From positions 248,001 through 312,000 of the forward strand of contig JAEYKI010000019.1 of the NCBI GenBank assembly GCA_023408315.1: a stretch of DNA of 64,000 bases, written 5' to 3'. Source of the stretch: Bacillota bacterium. Lineage in GTDB: Bacteria; Bacillota; Clostridia; Christensenellales; Christensenellaceae. The notes below the pieces were generated by a model. The model did not search any database. It was not told where the DNA came from and saw only the letters and a program-made list of their open reading frames with translations. Positions 58,191 through 64,000 of the stretch are shown piece by piece (position 1 is the first letter of the stretch; every line of letters starts with the position of its first letter). A program made the translations under genes and the position numbers.

Positions 58191-60239
58191 ATGGACGTGA
58201 TGTTGCGGGACAGAAACCAGGAATCATTTTTTTATAAATATTGGCATCTAATAGCGCTTGGGTTGATAGCGCTTTTTTCCTTCTGGCTGTATTTTTATAA
58301 TATATCGGAAATCGGCTACGGAAACGCATACTATGCCGCCGCCATCAAAAGCATGACGCAAAGCGCCAGAAATTTTTTCTACGTATCGTTCGATCCGGCC
58401 GGGGTGGTTTCCGTGGATAAGCCGCCGCTAGGGCTGTGGGCGCAGGTTCTTTTTGTAAAAATTTTTGGCTACAGCGGCTGGGCCATGCTTCTGCCGCAGG
58501 CGCTTGCGGGAACCGGATCCACTGTAATGATGTACATGCTGGCCGTAAAACGTTTCGGCCGCCCGGCGGGTTTGATTTCCGCGCTGGTATTTGCGCTCAC
58601 GCCCGCTGTGGCTGTGGCTTCGCGCAACAACACAATGGATATGCAGCTTGTGTTTGTGCTTCTTCTCTCCGTTTGGTTTTTGTTCCGCGCCATTGAAACA
58701 TCCAGGTGGCGCTGGCTTTTTTTATGCGCTGTAATGATTGGCATTGGCTTTAACGTAAAAATGCTACAGGCATATATGATTTTGCCTGCGGTTGCTGTTG
58801 CGTATTTTGTGTTTTCCAAAGAAAAATTTGTAAAGCGCCTTATGGCGGCGGCAATCAGCCTGCTGATATTGGGCGGCGTATCCTTTGCCTGGGTTCTGGC
58901 GGTGGACATAACGCATCCTGATGCGAGGCCTTATGTGGGCAGCACAAAAAATAATTCTGAGCTGGAGCTGGTGATTGGCCATAACGGCACAGAACGGCTG
59001 TTTGGGCAGGGCGGCTTGTTTGGCCGCGGCCAGAGGAACAGCCAGAACCAGGCCTTACAGCAGGGGCCGGGCAACAACGCTCAGCCGTTTTTGTTCCAGT
59101 TTCAGCAAGGCCAGGCCCAGGGGCCGCAGCAGAATCAAAACGCCAATTCTTCCATGCAACAGCGCATATTTGGACCCATGGGCCCCCCGGGAAACCGGAC
59201 GCAAACATTTACAAGAGGCGCAGGGGACGGGGTGGGAAACGACATCGGCACGTCCGGCGTGTTCCGTTTGTGGGCGCCCGCCCTGTACGGCCAGGCGTCG
59301 TGGCTGTTCATCCTTGCAGGCTTTTGCATTGCCGCCCGCATAAAAAAGTTTGACCGCAAAAATTTAAACCCGCGCCAAGGGGCGTTTGTTTTCTGGATCG
59401 TCTGGTTTGCCTGCATGTTTTGCTTTTTTAGCTTTGCGGATTTCTGGCACAGGTATTACCTTTGCATGTTCGCGCCGGGCATTGCGGGCATGGCTGGCCC
59501 CGGCATGGCGGAAATGGCGCGGGCGTTCAAAGAACGGCGGGGTTGGAAACAGTTTCTGCTTCCCGCTTGCCTGGTGTCCACCCTGGCGTTTGAGGCCGTT
59601 TATGTGTGGTCATTCCAGGACCTGAGGGCATGGCTCGTTCCCGTAATGGTGGCAGCCGGGGCCGGGGCCCTTGCGCTGATGGCCTTCCATTATAAAAAGC
59701 CGGTCAGGCGGCTGCTTTATGCTGCGGTGTGCCTGCTGTTTGCCGCGCTGCTTGCCGCGCCCCTCTACTGGAGCCTTACTGTGATGCTTTATCCGGCACA
59801 GAACAGCACAATGCCTTACGCGGGCCCGGAACTTAAGTCCACAGATCTTGTGCCGGGCATGACGCCCAACCAGGAGAATCTGACGACCGGTGACAGCGGG
59901 ACTATAGCGCTGGAAAAATATCTGGTTGCGCACTATAAAAATGGAACGTATCTGGTGATATCCCAGCGGGCAAACGACGTAGCCCAGTTTATAGTGGATA
60001 CGGGGCTGCCAGCTGTGGCATTCGGCGGGTTCCTGGGTACGGACAACGCCATAACGCTGGATGAACTTAAACAACTGGTGCAGGCGGGCAAGGCAACGTA
60101 TTTTTGGATTGCAGGCGGGAATGCGTCTGAGGTTAATTCTTATGTAAAAGAAAACGCAACGCTCATAGCGCCGGGCGAATATTTGGCCCAGGGCGATACA
60201 GTCGGCCAGTCGGGCGGCTCGCTGTACCTTTTTGAATAA
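58191..60239 (+). CDS. GT39/ArnT-like membrane glycosyltransferase (YkcB type)
   Basis: 682-aa membrane protein with about 11-13 helices. The N-terminal external loop has VSVDKPPLGLWAQVLFVKIF, the family acidic/substrate loop, and NNTMDMQLVF. A large external insert (about 270-345) is rich in Gln and Asn (RNSQNQALQQGPGNNAQPF, QGPQQNQNANSSMQQ). The C-terminal soluble domain (about 540-682) ends the protein. It probably transfers a lipid-linked sugar to an envelope acceptor. ATG 58191 follows GGGAG; the longer reading overlaps the preceding terminator. Confidence 0.88.
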   Translation: MDVMLRDRNQESFFYKYWHLIALGLIALFSFWLYFYNISEIGYGNAYYAAAIKSMTQSARNFFYVSFDPAGVVSVDKPPLGLWAQVLFVKIFGYSGWAMLLPQALAGTGSTVMMYMLAVKRFGRPAGLISALVFALTPAVAVASRNNTMDMQLVFVLLLSVWFLFRAIETSRWRWLFLCAVMIGIGFNVKMLQAYMILPAVAVAYFVFSKEKFVKRLMAAAISLLILGGVSFAWVLAVDITHPDARPYVGSTKNNSELELVIGHNGTERLFGQGGLFGRGQRNSQNQALQQGPGNNAQPFLFQFQQGQAQGPQQNQNANSSMQQRIFGPMGPPGNRTQTFTRGAGDGVGNDIGTSGVFRLWAPALYGQASWLFILAGFCIAARIKKFDRKNLNPRQGAFVFWIVWFACMFCFFSFADFWHRYYLCMFAPGIAGMAGPGMAEMARAFKERRGWKQFLLPACLVSTLAFEAVYVWSFQDLRAWLVPVMVAAGAGALALMAFHYKKPVRRLLYAAVCLLFAALLAAPLYWSLTVMLYPAQNSTMPYAGPELKSTDLVPGMTPNQENLTTGDSGTIALEKYLVAHYKNGTYLVISQRANDVAQFIVDTGLPAVAFGGFLGTDNAITLDELKQLVQAGKATYFWIAGGNASEVNSYVKENATLIAPGEYLAQGDTVGQSGGSLYLFE

Positions 60240-60348
60240 AGCCGGGGCAAACAGGCCGCCCGGCGTTGTTTGCAAACCCCGCATGTGGTATGATTGAATC
60301 GGTTAAACAAGGCCGTGCCTTATCTTAAGAAATGAAGAACGGAGACGT

Positions 60349-60780
60349 ATGAATATACTTTTCTTTTTAAAGCCTAAAAGCGAGATTGCTTATCTGTATG
60401 ATCATTTTACCCTGCGCCAGGCGCTTGAAAAAATGAAGCACTATGGTTATGCAGCCATTCCTGTGATAGATAAAGAAGGCCGGTATGCGGGGACGCTGAG
60501 CGAGGGCGACCTGCTTTGGGCGATTGTGGAACGCGGCGCGCTGGAAAACCGTGAGCGGGAGCATATCCAGGTAAAGGACATTGCGCGGGGCAGGGAGATG
60601 ATTCCCGTAAATGTAAACGCGGAGATAGAAGACCTGTTGCTGGCCGCAATGAACCAGAATTTTGTGCCGGTAACGGACGATCGCGGGCTTTTTATAGGCA
60701 TGGTTACACGCAAAGATATTTTGCAGCATTTTTACGATAAAACGCAGGGCGCTTCCGGGTTCCCGGAAGGCGCAGAGTGA
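60349..60780 (+). CDS. CBS domain pair protein
   Basis: 143-aa protein made of two CBS motifs (about 15-65 and 85-140; AAIPVIDKEGRYAGTLSEGD, FVPVTDDRGLFIGMVTRKDI). CBS pairs bind adenosyl ligands and report energy state. No partner domain is attached. 109 nt after the GT39 gene. Confidence 0.88.
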   Translation: MNILFFLKPKSEIAYLYDHFTLRQALEKMKHYGYAAIPVIDKEGRYAGTLSEGDLLWAIVERGALENREREHIQVKDIARGREMIPVNVNAEIEDLLLAAMNQNFVPVTDDRGLFIGMVTRKDILQHFYDKTQGASGFPEGAE

Positions 60781-60796
60781 TCTTTTAAAAATGCAG

Positions 60797-60833
60797 AATC
60801 CTGAAGACAGATACTGTTTTTCGGGATTTTTTT
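60797..60833 (+). terminator. intrinsic terminator after CBS gene
   Basis: AATCCTGAA pairs with TTCGGGATT (one G-T pair), followed by T-run. Confidence 0.75.
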
Positions 60834-60948
60834 ACGGAGCGCTGTTTGATAATTTTGTATTTTTCTTCTCTATGGTATAATAAAATCAAGATCAACAGGC
60901 GGGAAATTGCAATAAACTAAAGATAAAACAAGGTAGGGGTGACATCCG

Positions 60949-62445
60949 GTGAGTAATCTGATTGTCCGGACAAAATATGGAATGCTGCAGGGGCGGATGG
61001 ACCGGGAAGCGTGTGCGTGGCTGGGTATTCCATACGCAAAGCCTCCTGTTGAGCGATTGCGTTTTGCGCCTCCCAGGCCGCACGAAAGCTGGGACGGCGT
61101 GAGGGATGCCACTGCGTTTGGCAGCGCGTCTTTGCAGGAAACGGTTGGGATTGGCCCCGTTTCAGAGGATTGCCTGTTTTTGAATATCTGGTCTCCTGCG
61201 CCAGACGGCGCAAAGCGGCCCGTGATGTTCTACGTGCACGGCGGTTCGTTTATCGCCGGGTCTGGCAACGAAGACCTGTATTATGGCAACACGCTGGCCA
61301 TGAAGGGTGATGTGGTGGTGGTAACCATTAATTACCGGCTGGGCGTGCTGGGATTTTTGGATTTATCTTTTCTGGGGCCGGATTTCTGCGCCAACTGCGG
61401 CCTGCGCGATGTGGTGCTGGCGCTTGAATGGGTGCATGAGAATATTCAGGCGTTTGGCGGTGACCCGGAGAATATCACGGTATTTGGCCAGTCGGCAGGG
61501 GGTACCATTACGGCCACGCTGGCAACCATGCCTTCCGCAAAACCGTATATATCCAAGTGCATCGTAATGAGCGGCGGGCCAACGCATCTTCAGCCAAAGG
61601 AAGAGGCGTATCAGGCCGCCCAAAAATATATGGAGTTTATGGGGGCTAAAACGGCGGAAGAGTTATACGCGCTGCCCGCGCATAAGATTATATCCAGGGA
61701 AAAGGAGTTTACCCGGCACTGCAGGCTTGGGTCGGGCACATTCCGGCTTACCGTTGACTACGATCTTGTTCCGGAATTTCCCATACCAGCCGCAGTGCGA
61801 GGCGCTGCAAGCGGTATTCCGCTTTTGATTGGAACCACCAAGCAGGAGCTTTCTATGCTGTTTGTGGGGCCCGTAGCAAAGGTGCTGGACATTATGGAAT
61901 TTATAAAGGAATACCTGCTGCGCGAAAACGATGAGCTGCGGCGCGTAATGGTGCAGACGTACAAACGGCTTTTTAAAGGCAGGATTGCGCAGATTATGCT
62001 GTTCAGCGACCTGATATTCCGCGTGGGCTGCGTATGGTTCGCAAAGGAATGCAGCCGCTACGCAAATGTGTGGATGTATAGGTTTGATTTTGAAACCGCC
62101 GCAATGAAGGTAAGCAGGCTTGCCACCTTTCATTCGTCCGACCTGCCGTTTGTTTTTGGCAACTTTAAAACGCTGATGGCAAACCTGATGCTTTTGTTTT
62201 CTCCATCCAGAAAAAAGGCCAGGAATGTATCAGACCAGATGCAGAGCGATTTTGTTGCGTTTGCCAGGTCTGGCAGGCTGGAATGGAGCCCTTGCGGGGC
62301 AGAGGAAGCTCCGGCCAAGTGCTACAACTTAAAAACAACCGTTGAGCCTGTTGTACACCCGGATATATTAAAGCAGTATGACAAGACTGTCTTTAAACAG
62401 ACATGCTTTCAGAACAGCGAACAATTAAAAAAAACATCCGCGTGA
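60949..62445 (+). CDS. type B carboxylesterase/lipase family protein
   Basis: 498-aa alpha/beta hydrolase with GTG start 8 nt after GGGGTG. Oxyanion loop YVHGGSF, nucleophile elbow FGQSAGG, and a likely catalytic His in TFHSSDLPFVFG; the acid is probably the Glu in TTKQELSM. The opening KYGMLQGRMD...GIPYAKPP is typical. No signal peptide, so it hydrolyses esters inside the cell. The last codons and stop lie inside a terminator hairpin. Confidence 0.92.
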   Translation: MSNLIVRTKYGMLQGRMDREACAWLGIPYAKPPVERLRFAPPRPHESWDGVRDATAFGSASLQETVGIGPVSEDCLFLNIWSPAPDGAKRPVMFYVHGGSFIAGSGNEDLYYGNTLAMKGDVVVVTINYRLGVLGFLDLSFLGPDFCANCGLRDVVLALEWVHENIQAFGGDPENITVFGQSAGGTITATLATMPSAKPYISKCIVMSGGPTHLQPKEEAYQAAQKYMEFMGAKTAEELYALPAHKIISREKEFTRHCRLGSGTFRLTVDYDLVPEFPIPAAVRGAASGIPLLIGTTKQELSMLFVGPVAKVLDIMEFIKEYLLRENDELRRVMVQTYKRLFKGRIAQIMLFSDLIFRVGCVWFAKECSRYANVWMYRFDFETAAMKVSRLATFHSSDLPFVFGNFKTLMANLMLLFSPSRKKARNVSDQMQSDFVAFARSGRLEWSPCGAEEAPAKCYNLKTTVEPVVHPDILKQYDKTVFKQTCFQNSEQLKKTSA

Positions 62446-62461
62446 TTGCGGATGTTTTTTT
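62427..62461. terminator. bidirectional terminator overlapping the esterase stop codon
   Basis: CATCCGC and GCGGATG extended by A-run and T-run. The TGA of the esterase lies in the loop, and the convergent DUF1648 gene ends 8 bp beyond. Confidence 0.88.
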
Positions 62462-62468
62462 ACCGGAA

Positions 62469-62954
62469 TCAGTAATCTCCATCCTCTTTGTTCCCAACCT
62501 TTCTGGCGTGCAGGATAAAAAGCAGGATGGGCAGGAATATGGCGACCAGCATAACGGGCATAAAATAACCGGGCAGGCTCTGCGCGGAGGCCATATAATA
62601 AAAGATATATATAAAAACGCCCAGCATCACTATTTTTAAAACCAGCATCATTGTTTTGATTGTCTGGTAAACCGCCGCTTTATTTTCTTCTTTATACCGG
62701 ATATTCATATTCCATATGGCGGGGAAAAAGATGAGCACGGTGACAAGCGTGTAAAGGCCTATTCCCAGCAGGGGCATGAACAGCAGGTCTTCTTTGCCGC
62801 CCCAGGCGTTCGCCTGGCCCGCCGCGTTAAAATGCGTTGGGACGCGTTCCGGAAAGCTGTTCCAATTAGAGACAAAAAATACAGCCGTCACCGCAATCAG
62901 GGCGGCTCCGGCAATCTCCAGAATCATTTGCAGTTGCGTATGTTTTAGTTTCAT
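62469..62954 (-). CDS. DUF1648 domain membrane protein
   Basis: 161-aa protein with about four membrane helices and the DUF1648 motif WNSFPERVPTHFNAAGQANA followed by WGGKEDLL. It resembles the N-terminal part of SdpI-like immunity/signal proteins but lacks the rest. Role unknown; AGGAG ribosome site present. Confidence 0.82.
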   Translation of the reverse strand: MKLKHTQLQMILEIAGAALIAVTAVFFVSNWNSFPERVPTHFNAAGQANAWGGKEDLLFMPLLGIGLYTLVTVLIFFPAIWNMNIRYKEENKAAVYQTIKTMMLVLKIVMLGVFIYIFYYMASAQSLPGYFMPVMLVAIFLPILLFILHARKVGNKEDGDY

Positions 62955-63177
62955 AAATAGCTCCTATTTAAAAGTATTTGTCTCATTCAGCAGCCAGGCA
63001 GCTTACCAGATCAATCATATATCTTGCATTGTGATTTTTCAACCAAATACGCAAATCTTTATATAATCTAAATCCGGATACAAACCGATATTTCTTACCA
63101 AGCTTTAGAAAAGCAAGCCTGCTTTTACAATATATGTTATACTGATATTGGTAAATTATTTAAAGGAAGACTTGTTT

Positions 63178-63960
63178 ATGATAGAATTAGCATTTAATGA
63201 AGGCGCTGCCGGCGCGCTCAAAATGGCAAGCGCGGGCACGGCGGATATTGCCGCGCTGGGCCTTTACCTGGACATTGGCGATCTTTCGGATATGAACGCG
63301 GGCATGGCGGGCCGCAAAAAACTGCTGGACGAATTGTTTGGCGAGTATCCCGGCGTTTCCGGCGAAATTTGGAACACAGCCCGGACGGCCCTTTTGCGGC
63401 TTATGGCTGCAAAAACAACGATGGAGCCTGTGCGCATGTGGGTATGCAGCGGAAATCCTGCGGAACTCTGCGGGATGTATTTTGTGTGCCACACAATGGC
63501 AGAGGTAAAAACTCCTCTTTTGGTTGTGCGTATTCCTGAACAGATAGAAACTGGGGATGGTATGGTGAGCTACCGCCACACGGGGGAGATTTACAAGGAA
63601 GCATTACAGCAGTATGCCGTACAGTTTGAGGAATCCATAAGCGCATTGCGCCGGAGCGTTTTTGCAGCCGCGTGGGAGGAACTGGCGCGTGAAAACGCGC
63701 CGCTGCGTGCGGTAATCAACGGAAACCTGATGGGCGTTCCGCAGGATTTTTACGACTTTGCGCTGCGGGCAAATATGCCGGGCGGAGAGTTTAGGATTGC
63801 ACAGTTAATCGGAAGCACGCTTGGCCGGGTTCCGGGTACCCAAGACCAGTGGCTGTACCTGCGGATAAAAGCCATGATTGAATCACAGGAACTGATTCTG
63901 GTTTCCGATGAAGGGGGCCACCATTATTCGGCGGTTGTACGCCGGGGCAATATCATTTAA
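63178..63960 (+). CDS. DUF1835/DUF3658-type protein
   Basis: 260-aa soluble protein. The start IELAFNEGAAGALKMAS matches the opening of DUF1835 proteins, and the C-terminal part (about 180-260; RIAQLIGSTLGRVPGTQDQW, YLRIKAMIESQELILV) fits DUF3658. Function of both domains is unknown. ATG 63178 follows AAAGGAAG. Confidence 0.75.
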   Translation: MIELAFNEGAAGALKMASAGTADIAALGLYLDIGDLSDMNAGMAGRKKLLDELFGEYPGVSGEIWNTARTALLRLMAAKTTMEPVRMWVCSGNPAELCGMYFVCHTMAEVKTPLLVVRIPEQIETGDGMVSYRHTGEIYKEALQQYAVQFEESISALRRSVFAAAWEELARENAPLRAVINGNLMGVPQDFYDFALRANMPGGEFRIAQLIGSTLGRVPGTQDQWLYLRIKAMIESQELILVSDEGGHHYSAVVRRGNII

Positions 63961-64000
63961 ATCGTGTACCCCCGGCGAAAAGATCATATAACCACGCTGA

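Noticed and set aside
1..64000. tRNA, rRNA, insertion sequences, prophage or integrase
   Set aside because: No tRNA cloverleaf, rRNA stretch, transposase or integrase motif was seen on either strand by eye; a covariance search would be needed to exclude small RNAs.

Overview
The window is a 64 kb piece of a bacterial chromosome of moderate GC content. AT-rich promoters, strong GGAGG ribosome sites, frequent TTG/GTG starts and families such as WYL, PadR/HAAS, DUF4097, C_GCAxxG_C_C, group-B-like [FeFe]-hydrogenase proteins, ApbE-flavinylated proteins and GT39 YkcB-like enzymes point to an anaerobic Firmicute of class Clostridia. Something like Christensenellales is possible, but that is a guess from content. 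I see no rRNA, tRNA, CRISPR array, transposase or prophage, and gene density is high (65 protein genes called, the first cut by the window edge).

Layout. 1-6.1 kb: the end of a triosephosphate-isomerase-family gene, a PAS-LuxR regulator divergent from an Old-Yellow-Enzyme-type reductase, a double-CDGSH protein, and a PadR/HAAS/DUF4097 envelope-sensing operon. 6.2-11.2 kb (minus): a NapH-like/FMN-binding fusion with its ApbE flavin transferase, then a methionine/one-carbon pair (homocysteine methyltransferase-MTHFR fusion plus a free methyltetrahydrofolate methyltransferase). 11.4-14.4 kb: a large 7TM-PAS-GAF-GGDEF-HD-GYP cyclic-di-GMP protein. 14.5-18.6 kb: a zinc-uptake operon (ZnuA, ZnuC, ZnuB, Fur-family regulator, CobW/ZNG1-like GTPase) behind a textbook promoter with a perfect Zur/Fur-type box. 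18.8-24.1 kb (minus): a small redox protein, and a MarR-controlled heterodimeric ABC exporter.

24.2-33.0 kb: a free-standing [FeFe]-hydrogenase-like protein, a MerR regulator with a helix-turn-helix-less paralogue, an M14 cell-wall peptidase, a WYL regulator, and a nitrate/sulfonate-type ABC importer headed by a Crp-family regulator. 33.2-37.9 kb (plus): the most unusual block, three DUF6385-like proteins, a DNRLRE protein with a DUF6385-like tail, and a glycosyltransferase-TPR protein. It looks like an uncharacterised glycosylated surface or spore-associated structure. 37.9-45.0 kb (minus): MutY, DUF3788, a flavodoxin, a NimA-like flavoprotein, GNAT, FolD, and a methyltransferase/GT1/MFS trio that resembles small-molecule tailoring and export.

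45.1-52.1 kb: a mix of methyltransferase, DUF3892, lipoprotein, TetR, DJ-1, cysteine synthase and a metallo-beta-lactamase-fold protein with a changed zinc motif, then a GT4 glycosyltransferase overlapping a zinc-PLC-like gene. 52.4-64 kb: polyphosphate kinase 2, GTP-type PEP carboxykinase, hemerythrin plus CheX, ArsR divergent from a nitroreductase/flavoprotein pair, a GT39 membrane glycosyltransferase, CBS, carboxylesterase, DUF1648 and DUF1835 proteins.

Recurring themes are flavin and Fe-S redox proteins, folate one-carbon metabolism, metal homeostasis and envelope glycosylation. All functions are assigned by reading motifs; no database search was run.
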